12,452 bases of DNA from Candidatus Cloacimonadota bacterium (lineage in GTDB: Bacteria > Cloacimonadota > Cloacimonadia > Cloacimonadales > TCS61): NCBI GenBank assembly GCA_021108055.1, contig JAIORR010000030.1, forward strand, positions 1 through 12,452, in the 5' to 3' direction. The position numbers were made by a program, and so were the translations under genes. Below the pieces are notes generated by a model. The model had not been told where the DNA came from, did not search any database, and worked only from the letters and a program-made list of their open reading frames with translations. Of this stretch, positions 6,245 to 12,452 are shown piece after piece; position 1 is the first letter of the stretch; every line of letters starts with the position of its first letter.

Positions 6245-8632
6245 CTACCTCATTTCAATGTTGTATTTGTCTTTTAATTCCGCAACTACATTTTTGAAAA
6301 TATTATTTATATATTCATCCGTCAAGGTTTTTATCGCCGAACTGAAAACTATGCTGAATGTAAGACTTCTAATATGTTTTTCAATATTTTCTCCTACATA
6401 TTCATCAAAGAGATCGACTTTTGATATTGTGTTATCAACATTTTTTATTGTTTCGATTATACTGGAGAATTTAATTTTCTTGGAAATAAGAAAAGACAGA
6501 TCACGCAGAACAGGTGGATATTTCGGTATTTCCTTGAAAAGAGGTACCGGTATTTCAGAGAGCGAAAATATTTTATAGAGGTAGATATCAAACAAATATA
6601 AGGGTTGTTTGATGCCAAAACCGGTTGCGATTTTTGGGTCTATTTTCCCAAAACTTCCAATCACTTCGTTTTTGAAAATGACGTCTGCATTAATGCAAGG
6701 TTGATAAAAAGGTTCATTTGAATTTTTGAATTTCGCAGTAAAACCCCCGAGCGATAATATCAATTCTTCGATAATTCCTTTCACATCGAAAAAATCTATT
6801 TGATGAAGCTCTTCGCTCCAATGAACAGGATTGCAGTTTCCGGTTAACAATCCTGAAAGATGAAATCTTTCTGTGGCAAGTTTCTGATCTTTCCGTGTGT
6901 AAACTTTTATCAATTCAAATATTTTTATATTTTTTGAACCATGATTTATATTAAATAATGCATTATTCAAGATATCGGGAATAAGCATCGAACGCATAAT
7001 TGAGAAACGATTTCCCAAAGGATTTTTGAGTAGTGCGAAATTTCTACGTTCATCATTTGCCGGAATGCCTAATTTATCAAGGTCTTCCGGATCGCCGAAA
7101 CTCCAGTTCTTTACTTCGCAGAAGCCGTTATTAACGAGTATATCTTTTAATTTTCTGCGAGCAAAGAATAAAGTTCTATTCATTATTTGCTGTGGTTTTT
7201 GAGACATTGGCACATGGTCATAGCCGTACAGACGGATAATTTCTTCGATCAGGTCAATTTCCCGAGAAAGGTCTTTTCGGAATGGAGGGATTTCAAAACT
7301 GAGAACTTCATTTTTCTCTTCTATGAATTTCAATTCCAAAGCTTCTAAGTATTTTTTTATTATGTCCGATGAAACATCTATCGAAAGAATTCTCTTAACT
7401 CTTGATTTTCTGATCTTAACAATCAGTGAAGTCTTTGGATCCGGGAATGAATCCAATTTTCCTTTCAGTAAAGTTCCGCCGGCAATTTCCAAAATTAACT
7501 GAGCAGCTCTTTTACTTACAACATCTGCTGTTTCATCTGCAATATCACGTTCAAATCTATAGGAAGAATCAGTTGATATTTTCAATCGATTGCTGGTTTT
7601 TCTTATCGATGAATATAAAAAGTTTGCGGCTTCGATAACAATATCGATTGTAGATTCTGTAATATGGGAATTTTCTCCACCGATAACACCGGCAATTGCA
7701 ATTGGCTTTTCTGTATCGGCAATTACAAGTTCTGTGTTTTTAAGTTCATAAGTCTCTTCATCCAGAGCAGGAAATTTTTCTCCATTTATTGCTTTTCGCA
7801 CGATAATTTTTTTTCCTGCTATCTTTGCATAATCAAATGCGTGGAGCGGATGACCGAATTCCATCATCACAAAATTAGTTACATCGACCACATTGTTGAT
7901 CGGTCGCAATCCAATCGATGTAAGCCGTTTTTTCAACCATTCCGGTGATTCCTTGATGGTTACGCCTTTTATCATTCTTGCCGTATAACGCGGGCAGAGA
8001 TCCGGTGCTTCGTTTTGCAATTCCAGTTTTCCCGAGATTTCTTCTGAACTCTCATTTATTTTAATATCGGGGATTTTCAAAGGTATCGATAGAAGTGCGG
8101 AAACATCACGTGCTACACCGATCATTCCAAGAAGATCAGGTCGATTCGGCGTGATTTCCACTTCATAGATCGTATCATTCTGTTCCATGTAGGAAGACAG
8201 GTCTTTCCCGGTCGGGGCATCTTCAGGAAGAATTAGAATCCCATCATGATCATTAGAAATACCAAGTTCTTTTTCCGAACAGATCATTCCAAAAGATTCT
8301 TCACCACGCAGTTTTACTTTTTTTATTACAAATTCACCAAATTTCGTACCGATCGGAGCAAAAGCGATCTTTTTATCTACAGCACAATTCGGAGCTCCGC
8401 AGATCACCTGCAATTTTTCTTTCCCGTCATCGACGATACAAATTGAAAGTTTATCAGCATTTGGATGCTGTTTTTTTTCAATAATTTTTCCAACTTTTAT
8501 ATCTTTCAGATTTTCCCCGAGATTTACGATAGCTTCCACTTCGATCCCACTAAAAGTAAGTTTATCTTCGAGTTGCTTCGGAGAGATTTTAATATTTATA
8601 TAATCTTTGAGCCAATTATAACTTAATTTCAT
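6245..8632 (-). CDS. pheT: Phenylalanyl-tRNA synthetase beta subunit
   Basis: The beta subunit of the alpha2-beta2 class II enzyme that charges tRNA-Phe. The 795-residue full-length protein has the usual order: N-terminal MKLSYNWLKDY, an EMAP/OB-type tRNA-binding domain (about 40-147, with HPNADKL and CGAPN), the B3/B4 editing region (about 210-385, with FGHPLHAFD and IAIAGVIGGE), the B5 domain (about 400-475, with IPPFRKDL and DLIEEIIRLYGYD), the catalytic-like domain, and the C-terminal FDX-ACB anticodon-binding domain (about 700-795, starting KYPPVLRDLSF). The start is 5 bases after pheS stops and no strong ribosome binding site is seen, so coupling to pheS is likely, consistent with equal subunit amounts. 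Confidence 0.98.
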   Translation of the reverse strand: MKLSYNWLKDYINIKISPKQLEDKLTFSGIEVEAIVNLGENLKDIKVGKIIEKKQHPNADKLSICIVDDGKEKLQVICGAPNCAVDKKIAFAPIGTKFGEFVIKKVKLRGEESFGMICSEKELGISNDHDGILILPEDAPTGKDLSSYMEQNDTIYEVEITPNRPDLLGMIGVARDVSALLSIPLKIPDIKINESSEEISGKLELQNEAPDLCPRYTARMIKGVTIKESPEWLKKRLTSIGLRPINNVVDVTNFVMMEFGHPLHAFDYAKIAGKKIIVRKAINGEKFPALDEETYELKNTELVIADTEKPIAIAGVIGGENSHITESTIDIVIEAANFLYSSIRKTSNRLKISTDSSYRFERDIADETADVVSKRAAQLILEIAGGTLLKGKLDSFPDPKTSLIVKIRKSRVKRILSIDVSSDIIKKYLEALELKFIEEKNEVLSFEIPPFRKDLSREIDLIEEIIRLYGYDHVPMSQKPQQIMNRTLFFARRKLKDILVNNGFCEVKNWSFGDPEDLDKLGIPANDERRNFALLKNPLGNRFSIMRSMLIPDILNNALFNINHGSKNIKIFELIKVYTRKDQKLATERFHLSGLLTGNCNPVHWSEELHQIDFFDVKGIIEELILSLGGFTAKFKNSNEPFYQPCINADVIFKNEVIGSFGKIDPKIATGFGIKQPLYLFDIYLYKIFSLSEIPVPLFKEIPKYPPVLRDLSFLISKKIKFSSIIETIKNVDNTISKVDLFDEYVGENIEKHIRSLTFSIVFSSAIKTLTDEYINNIFKNVVAELKDKYNIEMR

Positions 8633-8637
8633 AATTA

Positions 8638-9657
8638 TTATTTAAACTGTTTTAAAAATCGAATATCATTTTCATAAAGTAATCTTATATCCGTGATCCT
8701 GTATTTCAGCATCGCTATCCGATCGATTCCAAGTCCAAATGCATAACCGGTATATTTTTCGGAATCGATTCCCAGAATATCAAATACATTAGGATCTACC
8801 ATTCCGGCACCGCCCATCTCTAACCAACCGCTGCCTTTACAGAGATTACATCCGGCACCATAACATTTGACGCAAATGATATCGATCTCTGCACTCGGTT
8901 CTGTGAATGGAAAGAAATGAGGTCTTATTCGAGATTCTATTTTATCTCCGAACATTTTCTTTACGAAAATATTCAGCATATCCTGCAGATCTGCAAAGGT
9001 GATGTTTTCATCTACGACCAGAGCTTCCACCTGATGAAACATCGGTGAATGAGAAGCATCATTTTCATTTCGGTAACAACTTCCGGGAGAAATTATTTTT
9101 ATCGGAGGTTTATGATTTTCCATCACGCGAACCTGTACTGTGGAAGTTTGAGTACGCAGAAGAACATCGTCATCTATATAAAAAGTGTCTGAAAGATCAC
9201 GGGCAGGATGATCGGCAGGAGTATTTAAAGCATCAAAATTATGAAATTCATCTTCGATGTCCGGTCCTTCGGCAATTTCAAAACCCATAGATATAAAAAT
9301 ATCTTCGATTTCCTGCATAACTTTAGAGATCGGATGCAAGCTTCCAATTTCCCTTTTTCTTCCAGGCATTGTAATATCAATCGATTCGGATTCGAGTTTC
9401 TTTTGATATTCACTTTCTATTATTTCTTTTTCCCGCAAAGAGATAAGATTGGAAATTTCTTCTTTAACTTTATTTACGGCTTTTCCAAATGCAGGTCTTT
9501 CATCTTTTGGCAAAGTTCCTAATTTCTGCATAAATCCGTTAAGTTCGCTTTTTTTCCCGATATATCGAGATTTTAAAAGCAACAGATCGTGAAGTGAATA
9601 GACTTCTTTTATATCTGAATTCGCTGTTTGAAGAACTCGTACTAATTTTTCCTTCAC
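8638..9657 (-). CDS. pheS: Phenylalanyl-tRNA synthetase alpha subunit
   Basis: The catalytic alpha subunit that activates Phe and transfers it to tRNA-Phe with PheT. Length is 339 residues, normal. An N-terminal coiled coil (about 1-90) precedes the class II core. Motif 2 lies at SPGSCYRNEND (190-200) followed by SHSPMFHQVEALVVD, and motif 3 at GYAFGLGIDRIAML (304-317). The Phe-pocket alanine position is Ala306. A four-cysteine cluster (Cys262, Cys265, Cys270, Cys273; CVKCYGAGCNLC) could bind zinc; similar clusters occur in PheS of many phyla. The start codon is GTG, supported by AAGGA eight bases upstream. The gap from rplT is 15 bp. Confidence 0.98.
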   Translation of the reverse strand: MKEKLVRVLQTANSDIKEVYSLHDLLLLKSRYIGKKSELNGFMQKLGTLPKDERPAFGKAVNKVKEEISNLISLREKEIIESEYQKKLESESIDITMPGRKREIGSLHPISKVMQEIEDIFISMGFEIAEGPDIEDEFHNFDALNTPADHPARDLSDTFYIDDDVLLRTQTSTVQVRVMENHKPPIKIISPGSCYRNENDASHSPMFHQVEALVVDENITFADLQDMLNIFVKKMFGDKIESRIRPHFFPFTEPSAEIDIICVKCYGAGCNLCKGSGWLEMGGAGMVDPNVFDILGIDSEKYTGYAFGLGIDRIAMLKYRITDIRLLYENDIRFLKQFK

Positions 9658-9672
9658 GCCGTAATTCCTTTG

Positions 9673-10026
9673 TTAATTCTGCTTTTTTGCCAGATCACAT
9701 AATTTCCCAAAAGCATCCATGTCATGAAACGCTAAATGAGCTAATACTTTTCTATCGATCTCAACTTCGGCTTTTTTCAGTCCGCTTATCAATTTGCTGT
9801 AAGAGAGATCATGCATTCTTGCTGCTGCGTTGATGCGTATTATCCATAATCTTCTGAAATCTCGTTTCTTTACTTTCCGATCACGATATGCATATTGCCA
9901 TCCCTTCTCAACTGCCTGACGAGCTGTTCGGTATAATTTACTTCTACCCCCCACATAACCTTTGGCAGCTTTAAGGTATTTCTTTCTTCTTTTTTTTGCA
10001 GCTACATTGTTTACTGAACGTGACAT
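9673..10026 (-). CDS. rplT: 50S ribosomal protein L20
   Basis: L20 is needed early in 50S assembly, binding 23S rRNA. The 117-residue protein is the standard length with a very basic extended N-terminus (AAKKRRKKYLKAAKGYVGGRSKLYRTA) and the conserved globular part (FRRLWIIRINAAAR, LAHLAFHD). A clear AAGGAG lies 6 bases before ATG. In Bacillus L20 represses its own operon through the infC leader RNA, and in E. coli it represses rpmI-rplT translation; the leader found upstream of infC here makes similar feedback likely. Confidence 0.98.
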   Translation of the reverse strand: MSRSVNNVAAKKRRKKYLKAAKGYVGGRSKLYRTARQAVEKGWQYAYRDRKVKKRDFRRLWIIRINAAARMHDLSYSKLISGLKKAEVEIDRKVLAHLAFHDMDAFGKLCDLAKKQN

Positions 10027-10052
10027 ATTTTACTCCTTTTCATATAAATAAT

Positions 10053-10247
10053 TTAGATTCCAAGCATCCTTTTCATTCTTTTTTCGTCCGAACTACTAAC
10101 GATATCGGATTTTCTCAGGTTTCTTTTTCGTTTTGCAGTTTTCTTGGTAAGAATGTGACCTGCAAAAGCATGCGATCTTTTAAGTTTACCACTGCTTGTA
10201 ACTTTGAATCTTTTTGCTACAGCTCTACGAGTTTTTAGTTTTGGCAT
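10053..10247 (-). CDS. rpmI: 50S ribosomal protein L35
   Basis: L35 is a small basic protein of the large subunit. The 64-residue protein has the family opening MPKLKTRRAVAKRFKVT-SGKLKR and the H-I-L-TKKTAKRKRNLR segment. A strong GGAGGA lies three bases before ATG. It sits between infC (17-bp gap) and rplT (26-bp gap), the usual order. Confidence 0.98.
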   Translation of the reverse strand: MPKLKTRRAVAKRFKVTSSGKLKRSHAFAGHILTKKTAKRKRNLRKSDIVSSSDEKRMKRMLGI

Positions 10248-10264
10248 CTTTCCTCCAGTATAAT

Positions 10265-10855
10265 TTATTCTTCGGTTTTTTCTGAATCTTCTATAATTTT
10301 TTCTATATCTTTTTTGGGAGAAACAATCGTAAAAATAGTTCTTCCTTCGGTTTTTGGCGGGGCATCTATATCCACAAGTTCTTTCAGGTCTTCCATTAAT
10401 TGCTCTAACAGTTTGAACCCAATATCTTTGTGAGCCAGCTGTCTTCCCCTGAAGCGAACAGTGAACTTAACTTTATGATGCTGCTTAAGAAATTTCAAGG
10501 CATTATTTTTTTTGAAATTGTAATCGTGATCTTCTGTGTTCGGTCCAAATTTGATCTCTTTGGTTTGAACTATGTGTTGCTTTTTTCTGGATTCACGCAT
10601 TTTTCTTTCTTTTTGATAATGATATTGTCCGAAATCCATAATTTTACAGACAGGTGGATTTGCGTTAGGTGATATTTCTACAAGATCCATTCCAGCTCTA
10701 TCTGCTCTATTCAAAGCATCTGACAAAGTAACGATACCAACTTGTTTTCCATTTTCATCGATCAATCTCATGTTAGAAGCTCTTATCTGTTTATTGATCC
10801 TCTCTTTTGGAACCACGGGTTTCATTTTTGCTTTACTTCTACTTCTCCAGCCCAA
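10265..10855 (-). CDS. infC: Translation initiation factor IF-3, TTG start
   Basis: IF3 keeps 30S subunits free and checks initiator tRNA and start codon pairing. The 196-residue protein has the N-domain (INKQIRA, VRLI-like MRLIDENGKQVGI, LVEISPNANPPVCKIMDFGQY, residues about 20-80), a basic linker helix (80-95) and the C-domain (KEIKFGPNTEDHDY, RFRGRQLAHKDIG, 99-180), followed by a short acidic tail. The start is TTG at 10855-10853: a perfect AAGAAGGAGG ends four bases upstream, and the first ATG is only at codon 11, poorly placed. A non-AUG start fits the known habit of infC (AUU in E. coli), where IF3 discriminates against its own unusual start codon. First gene of the operon, downstream of an attenuator-like leader. 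Confidence 0.97.
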   Translation of the reverse strand: MGWRSRSKAKMKPVVPKERINKQIRASNMRLIDENGKQVGIVTLSDALNRADRAGMDLVEISPNANPPVCKIMDFGQYHYQKERKMRESRKKQHIVQTKEIKFGPNTEDHDYNFKKNNALKFLKQHHKVKFTVRFRGRQLAHKDIGFKLLEQLMEDLKELVDIDAPPKTEGRTIFTIVSPKKDIEKIIEDSEKTEE

Positions 10856-10869
10856 AAAACCTCCTTCTT
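10853..10869 (-). promoter_or_regulatory. Strong Shine-Dalgarno paired with a TTG start of infC
   Basis: On the minus strand AAGAAGGAGG (10869-10860), four T residues, then TTG (10855-10853). The near-perfect anti-16S match fixes this weak start codon as the infC start and may compensate for it. IF3 autoregulation through a rare start codon is known in enterobacteria; here it is inferred. Confidence 0.8.
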
Positions 10870-10872
10870 AAT

Positions 10873-10902
10873 AAAATAAAAAACGGATGGATAAACCACC
10901 CG
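10873..10902 (-). terminator. Intrinsic terminator in the infC leader
   Basis: On the minus strand CGGGTGG (10902-10896), loop TTTAT, CCATCCG (10890-10884) form a seven-pair stem with one G-T wobble, followed at once by TTTTTTATTTT. It lies only about 18 bases before the infC start codon, so it would stop transcription before the operon. Its 5' arm can pair with an upstream segment, suggesting conditional termination. Confidence 0.85.
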
Positions 10903-10993
10903 CTTGATAAAGCTATTTCTTCTCTCTACTCTTTTTGAACCTTAACAAGTATTCTATTCAAGAAACCGTAAGGTAGAAGCGGGTAGCTTCTTT
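10873..10993 (-). promoter_or_regulatory. infC-rpmI-rplT leader: predicted transcription attenuator, probably L20-responsive
   Basis: The terminator's 5' arm is part of AAGCGGGTGG (10905-10896), which can pair over ten positions with CTACCCGCTT (10986-10977; one G-T wobble) about 70 bases upstream. The two pairings exclude each other: upstream pairing frees the terminator's 3' arm. The upstream segment can also fold locally as GAAGC-TACCC-GCTTC (10990-10976), whose TACCC loop is complementary to the GGGT of the terminator arm, giving a possible pseudoknot. Between them, ACCTTA can pair with TAAGGT. No Phe-rich leader peptide, ribosome binding site plus start, or T-box core was found, so L20 feedback, known for this operon in Bacillus, is the best explanation. 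The leader is not matched to the L20 family by search. Confidence 0.68.
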
Positions 10994-11019
10994 ATTTTTC
11001 ACATTCTTCCACTGAGTGC

Positions 11020-11051
11020 TGTAAAAAAAAAATCGAGCCTTTCTGAGTCAA
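11020..11051 (-). promoter_or_regulatory. Possible promoter of the infC operon
   Basis: On the minus strand TTGACT (11051-11046) matches the -35 consensus at five of six bases and lies about 60 bases before the leader structure, where a promoter is expected. The region 17-20 bases downstream is a run of ten T followed by ACA, so no convincing -10 is present. Other A/T-rich -10-like strings (TACAAT and TATAAT between 11056 and 11092) lack good -35 partners. Confidence 0.25.
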
Positions 11052-11205
11052 GTTTTTTATTGTAAGCATTATTTATATATAGTAATTATAATTAATTAAA
11101 TAAGTATAAATATTACCTAAATAACAAAGACTATGAAAAAATCACTTGCCAAGATCGATCAATAATACCTTTTGTGCAATAAATGATTCCTGAAATCAAA
11201 AAAAG
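11052..11205. other. AT-rich divergent intergenic region
   Basis: With the leader, this forms the 362-bp gap between infC and the plus-strand repeat-protein gene. Positions about 11055-11140 are almost entirely A and T and could act as UP-element-like or easily melted DNA for divergent transcription. A plus-strand transcript for the repeat gene must start here or nearby, but I could not find a -35/-10 pair with proper spacing; TTGCCA at 11146 has no -10 partner. No reading frame, tRNA or clear hairpin was seen. Confidence 0.5.
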
Positions 11206-11217
11206 AAGGAGGAAAAG

Positions 11218-11775
11218 ATGAAAAGGAATTTTGTTGTATTTTTAATTGTTGCTGTTGTTGTTTCAACACTCAGCATTTGGACGATGATCAGAAACACAAG
11301 TGACAATTCATTTCAAACCTATGCAAATGGCATTGAGTGTAACGCTCAAGGCGATTTCAAACCGGAACCTTTTGATGACACAATGCTTGCACCAATTACC
11401 CCAACTGAGAAACAAGATGTATTCTGCAGTGCTCAGGGTGACATTAAACCAGATCCTATCAGTGCTCTTTGGGATACTACATTAACAATGAATATTCCTG
11501 ATCCAGAAGAAACCGATGAAATTTTTCTCTGCAGTGCTCAGGGTGACATTAAACCAGATCCTATCAGTGCTCTTTGGGATACTACATTAACAATGAATAT
11601 TCCTGATCCAGAAGAAACCGATGAAATTTTTCTCTGCAGTGCTCAGGGTGACATTAAACCAGATCCTATCAGTGCTCTTTGGGATACTACATTAACAATG
11701 AATATTCCTGATCCAGAAGAAACCGATGAAATTTTTCTCTGCAGTGCTCATAATAAAACTAAAGAAAATCTTTAA
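11218..11775 (+). CDS. Exported or membrane-anchored repeat protein; possible peptide precursor, unknown family
   Basis: The 185-residue protein begins with two positive residues and a hydrophobic helix (FVVFLIVAVVVSTLSIW, about 5-21), fitting a signal peptide or N-terminal anchor; there is no classical lipobox and no clear signal-peptidase site. After about 15 polar residues come repeats: a divergent 29-residue unit starting CNAQGDFKPEP (41-69), three identical 35-residue units starting CSAQGDIKPDP and ending EETDEIFL (70-104, 105-139, 140-174), and a final partial CSA before a short basic tail NKTKENL. Thus single cysteines recur at 41, 70, 105, 140 and 175. The units are acidic and Pro-rich with one Trp. 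An AAGGAGG lies five bases before ATG. Short length, a leader-like N-terminus and identical units suggest a precursor cut into peptides or a repetitive surface protein. It faintly recalls small Bacteroidota NVEALA-type leader proteins (ANGIECNAQGD region), which is not secure. A membrane-protein gene follows 49 bp later. Confidence 0.8.
   Translation: MKRNFVVFLIVAVVVSTLSIWTMIRNTSDNSFQTYANGIECNAQGDFKPEPFDDTMLAPITPTEKQDVFCSAQGDIKPDPISALWDTTLTMNIPDPEETDEIFLCSAQGDIKPDPISALWDTTLTMNIPDPEETDEIFLCSAQGDIKPDPISALWDTTLTMNIPDPEETDEIFLCSAHNKTKENL
11425..11739 (+). repeat. Three perfect tandem copies of a 105-bp coding repeat
   Basis: Copies at 11425-11529, 11530-11634 and 11635-11739 read identical at every base by eye, including synonymous positions, and a 13-base partial copy (TGCAGTGCTCA onward to codon CAT) follows at 11740. 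The unit is 35 codons, so copy-number change keeps the frame. A fourth, older unit upstream (from 11338) is diverged in sequence and length (29 codons). Perfect identity implies recent expansion or gene conversion, or possibly an assembly-sensitive region. Confidence 0.97.
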
Positions 11776-11824
11776 TTTTATCTCTAAAAAGTAGTAGGGT
11801 TAAAAAAACTCATTAATATAAAGT

Positions 11825-12452
11825 ATGATTGATTTATTTCATATTTACGGAACAGCTTTTTTAAGGATATGTACTCTTGTATGCTGGTTATTTATCCTAA
11901 AAAAGAGTTCTTATAAAGGTATCAACACAATAACCATTAAATATTTTATGGGTTTTTTAGGGATATTCATTTTCTGGAATATTTCAATGATTTTCTCAAA
12001 AGTTTTTTTTAGGCAAGCTGTAATCGTTTACTTATTTTTCTGGGTCATTGTAAGTATATATGAATTCATATTTATCATAAAAATTTTATTCATCTCTTTC
12101 AATGCCAAGAAAAAGCATTCGGAAATACTTACTATAACAATATCAGTTTTGGCAATTCCGATAATTCTTTCTGCGATCTTATGTGTAACCACAAAAAGTT
12201 ACAATCCAATAAACACAACAGATTTTTATAATATATTACTTCTGATGCTCTGTACTATTATTATTATGTATAATCTGCTTTCGCAAAAGAATTTCATAGA
12301 GAATATAGAATCGTTCTTCATATTTTCCGGCTTTGTTCTTTATTTCGGATTACACATATTGGCAAGTAATGCTATCTCATTGGATTTTTTACAGAATTGG
12401 AATTTTGGACAGTATGCGACTCTGATAAGTTTAGTTTATTGGTTAGGGAGTA
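11825..12452 (+). CDS. Multi-spanning integral membrane protein, N-terminal part (runs off window)
   Basis: From ATG at 11825 an open frame of 209 codons continues past the window edge. Hydrophobic stretches suggest six to seven membrane helices: about residues 7-25, 38-60, 66-88, 100-121, 133-151, 161-179 and 188 onward, joined by short loops with Lys-rich positive patches after helices one and three (KKSSYK, NAKKKHSE). There are no recognisable transport or catalytic motifs in this part. The layout is compatible with the 7-helix sensory input module found before histidine kinase or other signalling domains, but also with an exporter or unrelated membrane protein. The ribosome binding site is weak and the gap of 49 bp from the repeat gene without a terminator hairpin suggests cotranscription. 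The C-terminal domain, which would decide the function, lies outside. Confidence 0.75.
   Translation, partial: MIDLFHIYGTAFLRICTLVCWLFILKKSSYKGINTITIKYFMGFLGIFIFWNISMIFSKVFFRQAVIVYLFFWVIVSIYEFIFIIKILFISFNAKKKHSEILTITISVLAIPIILSAILCVTTKSYNPINTTDFYNILLLMLCTIIIMYNLLSQKNFIENIESFFIFSGFVLYFGLHILASNAISLDFLQNWNFGQYATLISLVYWLGS

Noticed and set aside
10884..10905. T-box riboswitch suggested by GGGTGGT upstream of a terminator in an operon with pheST
   Set aside because: The rest of the T-box core (ACCGCG after GGTGG) is absent, the motif is itself the terminator arm, and the leader is too short for a specifier stem.
10900..11020. Phe-rich leader peptide attenuation as in E. coli pheST
   Set aside because: The only small frames (GTG GAA GAA TGT GAA AAA TAA, and a TTG-initiated 11-codon basic frame with a single Phe) have no ribosome binding site and no run of Phe codons.
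11146..11180. Bacteroidota-type promoter (TTG and TAnnTTTG) before the repeat gene
   Set aside because: The best string, TACCTTTTG, has one extra T and the TTG spacing is off, so it is not supportable.
11218..11340. Assignment of the repeat protein to the NVEALA family
   Set aside because: Only a loose resemblance at the leader and ANGIECNAQGD region; the name motif is absent, so the family is left open.
11300..11485. Overlapping second-frame open reading frame in the repeat gene
   Set aside because: No ribosome binding site, and its codons are a by-product of the in-frame repeat; the 11218 frame has a strong start and leader.
11425..11739. CRISPR-like array
   Set aside because: Copies are directly adjacent 105-bp coding units with no variable spacers.

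Overview
The window looks like a chromosomal piece of an AT-rich, Gram-negative-type bacterium. A conserved housekeeping operon runs leftward through the middle, with one accessory gene on its left and two on its right. Low GC, an ATP-independent gene order (infC-rpmI-rplT-pheS-pheT, then a coiled-coil gene, zapA, 6S RNA, rny, ymdB, folD), and a large lipoprotein with Ig-like modules and a non-enterobacterial lipobox suggest a member of the Fibrobacterota-Chlorobiota-Bacteroidota group or a relative such as Cloacimonadota. That assignment is inference from style and synteny; there is no rRNA or marker search behind it.

Left edge (1-2161, minus strand): one open frame of about 720 codons encodes a partial exported lipoprotein that runs off the window. 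It has Ig-like modules and a flavodoxin/GATase-like segment. A weak AT-rich hairpin at the end of folD and a promoter-like TTGACG-17-AATAAA pair separate it from the operon.

Core operon (2238 to about 11050, minus strand): in transcription order, infC (IF3, TTG start), rpmI (L35), rplT (L20), pheS and pheT (Phe-tRNA synthetase), a small coiled-coil protein (ZapB-like position), zapA, a 6S RNA-like gene, rny (RNase Y), ymdB (metallophosphodiesterase) and folD. Gaps are 5-27 bp, apart from the 6S RNA gap; rny/ymdB share one base (TAATG) and ymdB/folD share four (ATGA). The operon joins translation initiation, ribosome assembly, tRNA charging, Z-ring assembly, global RNA polymerase control, mRNA decay and C1-folate metabolism. 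Upstream of infC is a leader with a clear intrinsic terminator whose 5' arm can instead pair with an upstream segment. This is the layout of a transcription attenuator, most likely L20-responsive.

Right edge (11218-12452, plus strand): transcribed divergently from the operon are a 185-residue membrane-anchored or exported protein and, 49 bp later, the start of a multi-spanning membrane protein. The first contains three nucleotide-identical 105-bp repeats, each starting with a Cys-Ser-Ala-Gln-Gly-Asp-like motif. This pair is the least familiar part of the window and may be a secreted repeat-peptide precursor with a membrane sensor or exporter partner.

The most notable points are the repeat-peptide/membrane-protein pair, the infC attenuator, replacement of the catalytic lysine by leucine in FolD, and the 6S RNA embedded between zapA and rny.
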